A program made the position numbers and the translations under genes. The notes under the pieces were generated by a model that made no database searches, had not been told where the DNA came from, and saw nothing but the letters and a program-made list of their open reading frames with translations. Positions 16,189 to 24,586 of a DNA stretch of 64,000 nt are shown piece after piece (the first letter of the stretch is position 1; each line of letters starts with the position of its first letter). The stretch is from Candidatus Sulfurimonas marisnigri (lineage in GTDB: Bacteria; Campylobacterota; Campylobacteria; Campylobacterales; Sulfurimonadaceae), in NCBI RefSeq assembly GCF_015265475.1, contig NZ_CP054493.1, positions 2,356,001 through 2,420,000 of the forward strand, given 5' to 3'.

Positions 16189-16713
16189 ATGAAAATAGGT
16201 ATCATTTCAGACACTCACTCTAAAGTTAAGAAGGCCGAGAAGGCTCTTAACATTTTAGTGAGGGATGGTGCTGAGTTTATTGTTCATGCAGGTGATATAG
16301 TGGAACTTGAAACTCTTGAACTTCTTCGTGATTGTGGTCTGAAATATGTAGCAGTTTACGGAAACAATGATGCACATTTAGCACAGTACCATGGTGACTT
16401 CAATCTTGTTCAAGAGCCTTATTTCTTCAAAATCGCAAATACGAAATTTAAACTAATGCACCTGCCTTTTTACATGTCACCGGATGCTGATGTTGTAATA
16501 TTTGGCCACACACATACATTTGATAGCGATTTCAAAGGTAATACTCTATTTTTAAATTCAGGTGAAGTGTGTGCAAGAAGCAAATCTATATCTGAATGGG
16601 CGATGCTTGAAGTGAGTAAAAGAGAATTTTTTGTCACTCATTACACAAAAGCAAACAATAGTGACAATATTAATCAAAAGCAATTTAAATATAAACGAGA
16701 ACACAATGAATAA
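16189..16713 (+). CDS. YfcE/MJ0936-type metallophosphoesterase
   Basis: A 174-residue calcineurin-like phosphodiesterase with the full metal-binding set: ISDTHS (Asp8, His10), HAGDIVE, VYGNNDAH, a short MHLPFY region and IFGHTHTF. Proteins of this family hydrolyse model phosphodiesters in vitro; the natural substrate is unknown. It begins three bases after topA and overlaps bioB by eight bases, so the three genes form one operon. The C-terminal ~25 residues are polar and Asn/Lys-rich and lie beyond the fold. Confidence 0.85.
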   Translation: MKIGIISDTHSKVKKAEKALNILVRDGAEFIVHAGDIVELETLELLRDCGLKYVAVYGNNDAHLAQYHGDFNLVQEPYFFKIANTKFKLMHLPFYMSPDADVVIFGHTHTFDSDFKGNTLFLNSGEVCARSKSISEWAMLEVSKREFFVTHYTKANNSDNINQKQFKYKREHNE

Positions 16714-17551
16714 CGAGATATTTTTATGCTCTATTTGCAATATAAATAGTGGCACATGTAACGAAGATTGCAAGTTTTGCTCTCAAAGCGTACGATATAA
16801 AGCAGATATTGATAGATACAAACAAAAAAATATAGAAGATATTTTAAAAGAGGCTAAAAATGCCAGAGATGGCGGAGCCTTAGGTTTTTGTTTGGTTACA
16901 GCAGATAAAGGTCTAAATAATAAAACTCTTGATTTTGTCTGCTCTATTGCCAAAATCCTGACAGAAGAGGTTCCTGAACTAAGGCTAATTGCATGTAACG
17001 GCACAGCAAGCGTAGAGCAACTTTTAACCCTTAAAGCATCTGGAATTAAAGCATACAACCATAATCTTGAAACATCAAAAGAGTTTTATCCACAAATATG
17101 TACAACTCATTCATGGGATGAGAGGTACTCTACATGTAAAAATGTAAATGAGGCTGGTTTAGTTCTTATTACTGGTGGTATTTATGGTCTTGGTGAAACA
17201 GAGGAAGATAGAGTGTCAATGCTAGAGTCACTAAATTCTCTAAATCCAACTTCTGTCCCTATAAACTTTTACCACCATAATGAAGCTCTGGAGCTACAAC
17301 CAAACTCTCTAACTGCTGATGAAGCATTAAACCTTATAAAACTAACACGTGAGGCAATTCCAAATGCCCAGCGAATAATGGTTGCAGGTGGCAGGGAACT
17401 TATGTTTGGCGATAGACAAGAGGAAATTTTTAACTATGGTGCGAACTCAATTGTTATAGGAAACTATCTTACGACAAGCGGAAGAGTAGTAAGCAAAGAT
17501 TTAGATATGCTAGAATACCTAAGGTTAAAAGTTGCAAAATCAGTAAAATAA
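16706..17551 (+). CDS. bioB: Biotin synthase
   Basis: A 281-residue radical SAM enzyme that inserts sulfur into dethiobiotin. CNEDCKFCSQS (Cys18, 22, 25) binds the 4Fe-4S cluster. YNHNLETS, the GIYGLGET segment and a PINFYHH segment are BioB signatures. This short form is typical of Campylobacterota. The ATG at 16706, overlapping yfcE, is chosen because the protein then starts near the conserved region; an upstream in-frame ATG (16631) lies deep inside yfcE. Last gene of the topA operon, unless transcription reads through the folded leader into the antiporter. Confidence 0.93.
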   Translation: MNNEIFLCSICNINSGTCNEDCKFCSQSVRYKADIDRYKQKNIEDILKEAKNARDGGALGFCLVTADKGLNNKTLDFVCSIAKILTEEVPELRLIACNGTASVEQLLTLKASGIKAYNHNLETSKEFYPQICTTHSWDERYSTCKNVNEAGLVLITGGIYGLGETEEDRVSMLESLNSLNPTSVPINFYHHNEALELQPNSLTADEALNLIKLTREAIPNAQRIMVAGGRELMFGDRQEEIFNYGANSIVIGNYLTTSGRVVSKDLDMLEYLRLKVAKSVK

Positions 17552-17564
17552 AAAATAAAAAGAG

Positions 17565-17647
17565 ACTAGTGTCGTGGGTTCTCTGCCGAAGAGAACCAAG
17601 CGCTAGCGTAGGTAGCAGGATTGCTTCCAATACCGTAAGGAATATGT
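17565..17647 (+). promoter_or_regulatory. Structured RNA leader of the cation/proton antiporter (candidate riboswitch)
   Basis: CTAGTG (17565-17570) pairs with CGCTAG (17600-17605). It encloses a perfect 8-bp helix GGTTCTCT/AGAGAACC (17576-17583, 17589-17596) with loop GCCGA. The internal loop is TCGTG on one side and AAG on the other. A second, weaker hairpin (AGCA/TGCT around 17612-17623) lies before the AAGGA site. There is no T-run, so this does not look like a bioB terminator. Position and fold suggest a cis-regulatory RNA of the antiporter. I cannot assign it to a known class. Confidence 0.5.
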
Positions 17648-18802
17648 ATGTCTGATAATGTTGTACTAATAGTAACTATCTCAATTATTATTATATTCTC
17701 TCCATTCTTTGCTAGACTTCTAAAACTTCCCACCACACCTATAGAGATTATCTTAGGTTCTATTTTTGGCTATATTGGTTTTTTACATAATGAACATCTT
17801 TTTGAGATAGTTGCGGAGCTAGGATTTTTATACCTGATGTTTATAGCTGGAACAGAGATTAATCTAAAAAATACTTTAAAAACACCGGCAAGTATAATGA
17901 AAAAGGTCACTCTTTACCTTATAATTTTATATACTTTTTCTATATCTATATCTCTATACTTAGATTTAGGGAAAATTTTCATGGTACTTCTACCGCTAAT
18001 ATCAGTTGGATTAGTGGCAACCCTTTCAAAAGAGTACGGAAAAACGCCTTGGCTTACTCTCTCAATGACTGCCGGTGGTATAGGTGAAGTTGTAAGTATT
18101 GGTCTTTTAACGCTCACCTCAGCCGCACTGCAGTCTGGCTTTAGCTTGGGACTTATTAAAACAATTTTTGCTCTTTTAATATTTTTACTTTTTATGTTTT
18201 TACTATTTCGAGCAATGGAACTACTTTTTTGGTGGTTTCCAGAGGTCTCCACCTCTTTGATGCCACTTAACGACAATAAAGAGCAAGATATAAGGCTCTC
18301 CATGGGAATATTTTTCCTTCTTGTTGGTGCTATGCTATATTTGAACCTTGAACTTGCCTTTGGAGCATTTTTGGCTGGAATATTTATTCCCACATTCTTT
18401 GAACATAAACATGAACTACCTGAAAAGCTTGCCTCATATGGTTTTGGATTTTTAATTCCTATATTTTTTATCCATATTGGAAGTTCTTTTCATCTTGATG
18501 CTTTAATTATTGAAGGTCTCATTTCAAAAGCTGTTATTATAGCTTTGGCTATGATTGTTATGAGAGTTATAGCTTCTCTTGTTTTTATAAAAGAGTTAGG
18601 ACTTGCTGATTCTGTACTTACTGGACTGTCACACTCTATGCCACTTACTCTTCTTATTGCAATGGCGACCCTTGCGTATAATGCAAACAGTATAGATGAG
18701 CTTCACTACTATGCTTTTATTTTAGCTTCTCTTTTTCAGGTAATTGCTGTTATGATTGTTATTAAACTTGTCAATAACTATAAACTTGCGAAGGGGTTGT
18801 GA
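17648..18802 (+). CDS. Cation/proton antiporter, CPA2 (KefB/NapA-like) membrane domain
   Basis: 384 residues with about 11-12 hydrophobic segments and no cytoplasmic nucleotide-binding (TrkA-N) domain. LYLMFIAGTEINL resembles the FxxGLE-type motif of the CPA2 family, and GGIGEVVSIG corresponds to the unwound ion-binding helix; the usual Asp pair is not obvious, so the ion cannot be named. It exchanges a monovalent cation or other solute for protons across the inner membrane. AAGGA lies six bases before the ATG. The gene is preceded by a folded leader, and its stop overlaps the AMMECR1-like gene (TGATG). Confidence 0.82.
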   Translation: MSDNVVLIVTISIIIIFSPFFARLLKLPTTPIEIILGSIFGYIGFLHNEHLFEIVAELGFLYLMFIAGTEINLKNTLKTPASIMKKVTLYLIILYTFSISISLYLDLGKIFMVLLPLISVGLVATLSKEYGKTPWLTLSMTAGGIGEVVSIGLLTLTSAALQSGFSLGLIKTIFALLIFLLFMFLLFRAMELLFWWFPEVSTSLMPLNDNKEQDIRLSMGIFFLLVGAMLYLNLELAFGAFLAGIFIPTFFEHKHELPEKLASYGFGFLIPIFFIHIGSSFHLDALIIEGLISKAVIIALAMIVMRVIASLVFIKELGLADSVLTGLSHSMPLTLLIAMATLAYNANSIDELHYYAFILASLFQVIAVMIVIKLVNNYKLAKGL

Positions 18803-19182
18803 TGTCACGTTCTATTTTACTGCAACTTGCTCGTGACTCTATACAAGAGGTACTTGAAGCAAAAAGAACAATAAACAAAGCAGCTCTTTTACGTAAACAC
18901 CCACTTTTAGACCAGATGGTAGCCACCACAGTAAATATCTACCTTGACAACAAACTTAGAGGAAGCTCACAAACAAAGATTCCATCTTTCACACTTCTTG
19001 AAGATATAATAAGAAATGCAAAAATATCTGCATTTGAAGATAAAAGTTTTTCTCCAATTTCAACTTCTGAGTATTTAAATTGTGAGTTAGAAATACTGCT
19101 CACAACTCCAGAGGGGGTTATAAGCGAAAAAGACCCGTCTATCCTTAAAACAACCTCCTATTCGCTTGGAAAAGATATTTAA
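18802..19182 (+). CDS. Truncated AMMECR1-domain protein
   Basis: 126 residues. LARDSIQEVL at the start, then NKLRGSSQT, then LLEDIIRNAKISAFEDKSFSP and LEILLTTPEGVIS follow the order of the AMMECR1 (AmmeMemoRadiSam protein A) domain. Family members are usually 180-200 residues; the C-terminal third is missing here, and the conserved Cys of LRGCIG is replaced by Ser. Biochemical function of the family is poorly known. The ATG overlaps the antiporter stop by one base with AAGGGG upstream, so the two are coupled. An in-frame GTG three bases earlier is less likely. Confidence 0.6.
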   Translation: MSRSILLQLARDSIQEVLEAKRTINKAALLRKHPLLDQMVATTVNIYLDNKLRGSSQTKIPSFTLLEDIIRNAKISAFEDKSFSPISTSEYLNCELEILLTTPEGVISEKDPSILKTTSYSLGKDI

Positions 19183-19190
19183 TTATCAGG

Positions 19191-19715
19191 TTAAAAATAA
19201 GCTTTTATTGCAAGGTCAACCTGATCTCTTGCGCACATAAAGACCATACACGGCATATCAATACCAAAGTCGCTAACAAGTATCATTGCTTAAGCGTTTA
19301 TAACTAAGCTACCATTTTCAACTATTATCTCTGCGTTTGCACTTAGTAGTTTCTCTTGGCCGTGAAAGCTTAGTGTTCCATTTATAGTGTAAGAATCTTT
19401 TGCCTCTTTTTTTGTGATTTCTGAAATAGTGTAGGTAGCATCTTTGAACTTGTCGGCTTAAATTTCTTTATACATACTCTCATCTCTATCTGTTTTACTA
19501 CTAATAAAACCAATCATATCAACCCAGAACTTTCCCTTTATGGTTGTAATATCACTGTTTTGTATGCTTAACTCAGCTTTTAAAGAGTTATTAGTCGGAT
19601 TAATCTCACTATCCATCAGCATCTCTGTATGTGCTACAACAGAACCCTCTTTTAGTTTTAAATCCATTGCGAGCAGAGGCAAACTTAGCAGCAACACTAT
19701 TAGTAAATTTTTCAT
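19191..19715 (-). pseudogene. YceI-family periplasmic protein, broken by two in-frame stops
   Basis: The minus strand starts with a signal peptide (MKNLLIVLLLSLPLLAMDL) and the YceI pattern VVAHTEMLMDS. After 85 residues TAA occurs at 19460-19458, yet the same frame continues with KFKDATYTISEIT and GTLSFHGQEKLLSANAEI. A second TAA follows at 19292-19290, then AMILVSDFGIDMPCMVF, ending at TAA 19193-19191. No frameshift is needed. The total of about 174 codons is close to a full YceI (~190). YceI proteins are periplasmic lipocalin-like isoprenoid binders. It lies ten bases after the membrane protein gene at 19725 and is the last gene of that operon. Confidence 0.8.
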
Positions 19716-19724
19716 TATTAATCC

Positions 19725-20633
19725 TTAATATAAAAGTCTAAAAAGCGCTAACGATAAACCCAAACCAGAGGCTATCCAGCCAACAAACACCATAATAAAA
19801 GCAAGTTTAGGGAGACTCATCTCTTTGCTTAATGCTCTAAAAACTGTAACATTATAGTACGAAATTGTAAAAGGGTAAAGCATGGCAAGCATAAGAGGCA
19901 TCTTTAAATAAAAGAGAGAATAACTTCCAAAAAACAGCACAGCAATAATAATATGCTGTTTTTTCTTTGTAACAGTTATAAGGTATGCAGCCAATAAGCC
20001 AACTACATGAAATATTCCAATCATAAGTGTATGGTTAGACCAAATATCCAACTCATTATGCCTAGAGAGAGTCTCAAACAAAGTAGAATCTAAAAGTATC
20101 CATAATATCAAAGGAGCGTAAGAAACAAACGACAAGGAGAGAAGCTTTGCGTCTGTATCAACTTTGTAATTTTTAAGCAAAATTGCACTAATAAGAGCAA
20201 CAAAAGAGAAAATAATTGCCAACAACAGTCTACCGTCTACATCGGATGTATAAAAGTACGTACCGGAAATGTAAGCTATAGCCAGAGCAAGAAGAAGTTG
20301 GTTGCTCTGCTTTACTTTAAACAGATAAATTCCCAAAGGAGCCATAAGCCCAACAGCCAGTCCTAGTAGACCAAGAGTAAAGATATTATATTCTGGATAG
20401 GTGAGCGAAAGCAGTAGCTGAAGCGCTAAAGCAATCATAATTTTGTATATTGGATTGTCTATTTTACCCCAAGACCTGCCACTAAGGATTGTCCCAAAAA
20501 TTCCACCAACAAACATAGGAAACAGTATGATCAAATCAGAGTTATAATACGCTACTACCCCTGTTTGAACAATTAAAAGATAGTAACTAAGTTCAAACCC
20601 CAGAAGAAGAGAGAGTGCTAATGAAGTAATCAT
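19725..20633 (-). CDS. Polytopic membrane protein, unknown
   Basis: 302 residues with about nine to ten hydrophobic helices. There are repeated glycine-rich turns (FVGGIFGTILSG, GLLGLAVGLMAPLG) reminiscent of major-facilitator or permease folds, but no diagnostic motif. The start overlaps the end of the 86-residue membrane protein by four bases (ATGA) and has GGAG upstream. It sits in an operon with an FtsX-type ABC permease, its ATPase and a YceI pseudogene, suggesting it serves the same envelope process. I do not recognise the family. Confidence 0.7.
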   Translation of the reverse strand: MITSLALSLLLGFELSYYLLIVQTGVVAYYNSDLIILFPMFVGGIFGTILSGRSWGKIDNPIYKIMIALALQLLLSLTYPEYNIFTLGLLGLAVGLMAPLGIYLFKVKQSNQLLLALAIAYISGTYFYTSDVDGRLLLAIIFSFVALISAILLKNYKVDTDAKLLSLSFVSYAPLILWILLDSTLFETLSRHNELDIWSNHTLMIGIFHVVGLLAAYLITVTKKKQHIIIAVLFFGSYSLFYLKMPLMLAMLYPFTISYYNVTVFRALSKEMSLPKLAFIMVFVGWIASGLGLSLALFRLLY

Positions 20634-20890
20634 AAGCGACTCCTAAACAGTAGATAAATTAGGGCAAATGAGACATCATAAAAACCTACTAAGAGACCAA
20701 GAATAATTGGACCGTAAAGCATTAGTGTTATATGAAGTGAACGAGTTGTTGCAGCATTAAGAAGAGTGTCATCAAGCAGACTAAATCCTACAATCTGAGC
20801 AGCATATATAGCTCCAACTAAGACAGAAGCTAAAAATATAAAAGCCCACACCGGAACAACGGAGTGAATTAATTTATTGAAGTTTTCCAT
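20630..20890 (-). CDS. Small membrane protein with two to three helices
   Basis: 86 residues: a cytoplasmic start, hydrophobic VPVWAFIFLASVLVGAIYAA, a loop, then RSLHITLMLYGPIILGLLVGFYD and a third hydrophobic stretch. The LH-x-TLMLYG pattern recalls the second helix of haem-copper oxidases and nitric oxide reductase, where the His binds haem, but the rest of that protein is absent. It overlaps the ABC ATPase gene by 17 bases and the next gene by four, so it is clearly part of the operon. The function is unknown. Confidence 0.65.
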   Translation of the reverse strand: MENFNKLIHSVVPVWAFIFLASVLVGAIYAAQIVGFSLLDDTLLNAATTRSLHITLMLYGPIILGLLVGFYDVSFALIYLLFRSRL

Positions 20891-21497
20891 CTACCATCCT
20901 TAATGTTTTAGTTGCATACTCCCCAACTCGCATGTCATGAGAAGCTACAACGACTGTTGTCCCATTTTTTACACACTTTGCTAAAAGTTCATACACAATT
21001 GTACTATTTTTGGAGTCCAAACTCCCTGTAGGCTCATCTGCAAAGATTATTTTTGGCTCATTTATAAGTGCGCGAGCCAAAGCAACCCTCTGTCTTTGCC
21101 CACCTGAAATCTCATTTGGATAACGTTTTGCCAACTCCAAAATTCCGAGCTGTTCTAGTAACATGCTAATGTTTTTCTTTTTCTCATCCATGGCTGCTAG
21201 TGCAATATTCTCATAAACACTAAGATAGTTTATAAGGTAGTGAAATTGAAAAACAAAACCTATCTTATTTTGACGAAACTTGTCTATATTTGAAATCTCC
21301 TCCATATGAAAGTTATCTATTAAAAACTCACCACTTGATGGCTTTAATAAGGTTGAGAGGATAGAGAGTAGAGTTGATTTTCCGCTTCCACTGTCTCCAC
21401 TTAAAAAGACAAACTCACCATCTTTTATATCAAATGAGATATCATAGAGTACTTGCTCTTTTCCATAAAAATGTGAAATATTAGATGTTTTTATCAT
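20874..21497 (-). CDS. ABC transporter ATP-binding protein, LolD/MacB type
   Basis: 207 residues with a complete nucleotide-binding domain: Walker [11 protein letters not shown]-loop FVFQFHYL, signature [15 protein letters not shown], Walker [14 protein letters not shown] and the H-loop His in VVASHDM. The DEPTGSLDS form is typical of the LolD/MacB/FtsE group that powers FtsX-fold permeases. The ATG at 21497 overlaps the permease stop (ATGA) with AGGGG upstream; a GTG six bases earlier is possible. It pairs with the permease encoded just before it. Confidence 0.9.
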   Translation of the reverse strand: MIKTSNISHFYGKEQVLYDISFDIKDGEFVFLSGDSGSGKSTLLSILSTLLKPSSGEFLIDNFHMEEISNIDKFRQNKIGFVFQFHYLINYLSVYENIALAAMDEKKKNISMLLEQLGILELAKRYPNEISGGQRQRVALARALINEPKIIFADEPTGSLDSKNSTIVYELLAKCVKNGTTVVVASHDMRVGEYATKTLRMVDGKLQ

Positions 21498-22567
21498 GAG
21501 CACCCCTGATTTATCAGAAGTATTGGGTCTGTTTTAGAAGCTATCCACGCTGGAATCAGTGAACCAATAAGAGCCATAAATAGTGTTGAGACCAATACAT
21601 ACAATGCGGTTGAAATTGAAAGTGACCCATTCACATAGCCTTGAAGCATCTCTATATGTGGAATAATCTCTAAAATAATCAAACTAAAAATAAGAGCAAA
21701 TATATAAGCTGACATACTCATGATAATTGTCTCAAAAAAGAGATTTTTGATTATAAAAAGTCTACTTTTTCCAATAGCACGCATAATTCCAAACTCCTCT
21801 TTGCGGGAGTTTACTATCATACTCATAACAGATGCAATACCCATCAAACCCATAGTAAAGGCAAGAGTAGATATAACAAAAGATGAGTTTTCTATAATTT
21901 TGAATTGATTATACTCTTTGATAAAACTTTTTGTTGTTTTAACCTCTACATCACTATCTAATACAGAGACACTCTTTAAAATTTCATCTATTTTGTCAGG
22001 AGAGGAGGAGGAGACTATAAGGTATGAGGCTGAGCGGTTAAAAAGCTCACCCGCGTCCTCTATATTCATGACTAATCCGCCCTCTTCAAAACCAACATCA
22101 CTATTGTATGTACCAGAAACTATAAAGCGCTTATTTCCAATTTTGACACTCGGAGTGGTGAACTGTTTAGCTATGTTTCCGCCTAACATAACCTCTCCAC
22201 TCTGCGGATATTTACCTTTGGAGAGTTTGTAGTGCCCAAAATGATTTTTCGTTGTCCCATATATTCCAGCTATTGGAATATGCCCAACGGGAGAGGCTCC
22301 AACAATCATCGCATAGCTTGACTTAACACTCTGCCTTTTGTTTATTTTATCCAGAAGTGTAATATTTACATTGGAGAAGAAAGTATCAGAGATGCCTTTT
22401 TGAGTAATTATAATATCACCATCTGTTTTAATCATGGTAGAGAACATTCCGATTATCCCCTGAGAGACAGAAGTGATTAAAAAAATTGCCATTACCGCTA
22501 TGGTAATAGATGAAAATATAAGTAAACTTTTAAAGCGGTTTTTGCTTAAAGCTTTTAATGAAATCAC
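21494..22567 (-). CDS. ABC transporter permease, FtsX/MacB fold
   Basis: 357 residues: an N-terminal membrane helix (LLIFSSITIAVMAIFLITSVSQGI), a large periplasmic domain (~45-230), then three C-terminal helices. The segment MGIASVMSMIVNSRKEEFGIMRAIG is the coupling region typical of FtsX-domain permeases. Such transporters act by mechanotransmission on periplasmic lipids, lipoproteins or proteins rather than by moving small solutes through the membrane. It overlaps the upstream gene by four bases and the ATPase by four. The substrate is unknown. Confidence 0.85.
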   Translation of the reverse strand: MISLKALSKNRFKSLLIFSSITIAVMAIFLITSVSQGIIGMFSTMIKTDGDIIITQKGISDTFFSNVNITLLDKINKRQSVKSSYAMIVGASPVGHIPIAGIYGTTKNHFGHYKLSKGKYPQSGEVMLGGNIAKQFTTPSVKIGNKRFIVSGTYNSDVGFEEGGLVMNIEDAGELFNRSASYLIVSSSSPDKIDEILKSVSVLDSDVEVKTTKSFIKEYNQFKIIENSSFVISTLAFTMGLMGIASVMSMIVNSRKEEFGIMRAIGKSRLFIIKNLFFETIIMSMSAYIFALIFSLIILEIIPHIEMLQGYVNGSLSISTALYVLVSTLFMALIGSLIPAWIASKTDPILLINQGCS

Positions 22568-23034
22568 TGCTCAATAGCCGATTTCAGTTCTTCTTTTGTG
22601 GAGATATAAGAGATGTTTTTGATTTTTCCATCTTCTATTCTTAGTAGTGTTATTTTTGCTTCTTTGTTTGGAACAGCAGTTCCAAGTTTATCATTATAGT
22701 GCAGATATATAAGGTGTTTGTATTTTCTAAGCTTTGGCAGAGCAAACATATTTGTAATTAATGTCGGCATTTTATTTATATCGGCTATAAAGATAGAGCG
22801 ATTCATTTGCAGATAAAATGCATCTTGAGTATCTAGGTACTCGTTTACCAGAGCTCCTGTATCTTTTTCAAAAGCGACAATAACAAGCTTTGGTTTTTTA
22901 GGAACTCTTATTTCGCGTCCTTGCGGAGTTTCATATTTAAAACCATTAAGTTCACCAAGAGCAGAACCAACTTCAATTGGACTTGCAGCTAAAATAGTTG
23001 CAATAATGCTTAATATTAATAAAAATTTATTCAT
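22564..23034 (-). CDS. Secreted protein of unknown function, first gene of the ABC operon
   Basis: 156 residues with a signal peptide (MNKFLLILSIIATILAASPI). The mature part, with KPKLVIVAFEKDTGALVNEYL, then FIADINKMPTLITNMF and LLRIEDGKI, has the strand-helix rhythm of a thioredoxin-like fold but no CxxC, so redox activity is unlikely. It is probably periplasmic. It overlaps the FtsX permease gene by four bases, which makes it a candidate periplasmic partner of that transporter (inference). Confidence 0.65.
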   Translation of the reverse strand: MNKFLLILSIIATILAASPIEVGSALGELNGFKYETPQGREIRVPKKPKLVIVAFEKDTGALVNEYLDTQDAFYLQMNRSIFIADINKMPTLITNMFALPKLRKYKHLIYLHYNDKLGTAVPNKEAKITLLRIEDGKIKNISYISTKEELKSAIEQ

Positions 23035-23075
23035 ATTTTTTCCTTGATTTAGTGAAGAATTATACTCTTTAAATA

Positions 23076-23822
23076 CTAATTGATTGTAAAAACAGGAATC
23101 TCACTTGGAACTCTGTATCTAACCTTTGGGCCCCAATATTCCAACCCTCTTGTAACATACAAAAGTGTTTTATTTCTGCTATACAAGCCTGAAAAATATG
23201 GCTGAAAGTATTTCACGATAATATTAAATGGGTAAATCTGCTCTCCATGTGTATGTCCGCTTAACTGAATATCTATGCGGAACTTATCTACATGTAGAAT
23301 ATCTTTTGGTTGGTGTGCAAGGAGTATTGTTGAGATATTTGGGTCAATTTTTGTAAAAAGCTCTTTAATTGGTCGCTTTATTCCTCGTGCAAAGCTATAT
23401 CTGTCACTCAAACCAACAAGTTGTAGAGGTGCCCCTTTTATAGTAAGTGTTTCAATTTTGTTATCTAAACATATAACTCCATTATCAAAAAACATATCTC
23501 TTAAAGGCTTAGGACCATAAACAATATCATGATTCCCTGTTACATAATATGCCGGTGCCGCTAGTACTTTAAAAGCTCTAAAATGCTTATGAAGTTTAGT
23601 CGCTGAAGTTTGAAGAATATCACCTGTAATAACCACAAAATCTGGATTTAAGCCATTGATTTTAGCAACTAATGTTTCGAGATAGTTAATATCAATATCT
23701 TTTATGAGGTGAAGGTCTGAGAGCTGAACAATGCGAAGACCCTTAAGGGAATAAGAGAAATTTTGTGGTGCTAAGCTAATCTCTTCAAAAGGAAAATGGT
23801 TCCACCCAGTTTGCAAAGACAT
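23076..23822 (-). CDS. Calcineurin-like phosphoesterase, YkuE/LpxG-like
   Basis: 248 residues with the metallophosphoesterase motifs in order: VQLSDLHL, VITGDILQT, YVTGNHDIVYG, LLAHQP and LSGHTHGEQ. The GHTHGEQ ending and overall size place it with YkuE-type enzymes, some of which cleave UDP-diacylglucosamine in lipid A synthesis; that role is possible but not shown by sequence. No signal peptide is evident. It follows the lipoprotein gene by three bases on the same strand. Confidence 0.82.
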   Translation of the reverse strand: MSLQTGWNHFPFEEISLAPQNFSYSLKGLRIVQLSDLHLIKDIDINYLETLVAKINGLNPDFVVITGDILQTSATKLHKHFRAFKVLAAPAYYVTGNHDIVYGPKPLRDMFFDNGVICLDNKIETLTIKGAPLQLVGLSDRYSFARGIKRPIKELFTKIDPNISTILLAHQPKDILHVDKFRIDIQLSGHTHGEQIYPFNIIVKYFQPYFSGLYSRNKTLLYVTRGLEYWGPKVRYRVPSEIPVFTIN

Positions 23823-23825
23823 AAT

Positions 23826-24464
23826 TTAGTATCTGTTCAGGTCTTCTCTTACTTGTACGAACCAGCTATCTATTGCTTGTTTGATATCATTAAACTCTAA
23901 ACTATTGTTCTTAATAATAATCTTCTCACCCTCTTGTATTTTTCTGATACTGCGTAAAACTTCACCATTCTTAGAATCTACAAGACGACTCTCACCCAAT
24001 ATCCGCACATCTTCATCCATGTATACATTATAAGAAACTACATTTACCCCCATTGCTATAGGAGTGAAATCATCCCATTTGTTATCATCAAAATGTACTT
24101 CAACGGCAGAAACAGCACTCTCTAGCTTTAGCGTATCTACTGATTTTATCTCTGTCAATTTGAATTTTTTACTATTTTCAATCTCTTTTTTATATGCTGA
24201 TGTTAAATACTCAGAAATCTCTTTATATAATTTTTTTTGCGAGATAGTTTGCTTATCTTCAGAAATAGAAGATATAACCAAAACAGGAGCTACAATAATA
24301 TTTTTGTATTTTGATAAATCGGCTTTATTTGACTTAGCATTATCTAGTTTTGTGTAGTCTTCGAAAAAACCGCTATTTTTTACCTGTACAGTTCTACTTG
24401 AACACCCACTCATGAAAAATACAACACCAATGATTATGCTTATTGCTGAAGTTTGTAATCTCAA
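23826..24464 (-). CDS. Lipoprotein, DUF3313-like
   Basis: 212 residues with a signal sequence and lipobox (IIGVVFFMSGC, Cys21), so it is lipid-anchored, probably at the outer membrane. The mature part begins with GFFEDYTKL and continues KYKNIIVAPVLVISS, DVRILGESRLVDSKNGEVL, a pattern like DUF3313/DUF799-type lipoproteins. The function of the family is unknown. It is transcribed with the downstream phosphoesterase (three-base gap) and divergently from the SYLF gene. Confidence 0.7.
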   Translation of the reverse strand: MRLQTSAISIIIGVVFFMSGCSSRTVQVKNSGFFEDYTKLDNAKSNKADLSKYKNIIVAPVLVISSISEDKQTISQKKLYKEISEYLTSAYKKEIENSKKFKLTEIKSVDTLKLESAVSAVEVHFDDNKWDDFTPIAMGVNVVSYNVYMDEDVRILGESRLVDSKNGEVLRSIRKIQEGEKIIIKNNSLEFNDIKQAIDSWFVQVREDLNRY

Positions 24465-24586
24465 ATTTAATCCTTCATATTTTAGAATAATAACATTTTA
24501 TACTAAAACCACTCTACCCTAGTTAATTCAAATAGATAATTTAATATATTATGCTATCATTAATGATATTAATATTAGGCATTATA

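Noticed and set aside
16631-16705. Upstream start for bioB
   Set aside because: It would place 25 codons inside yfcE without conserved sequence; the overlapping ATG at 16706 fits the family start.
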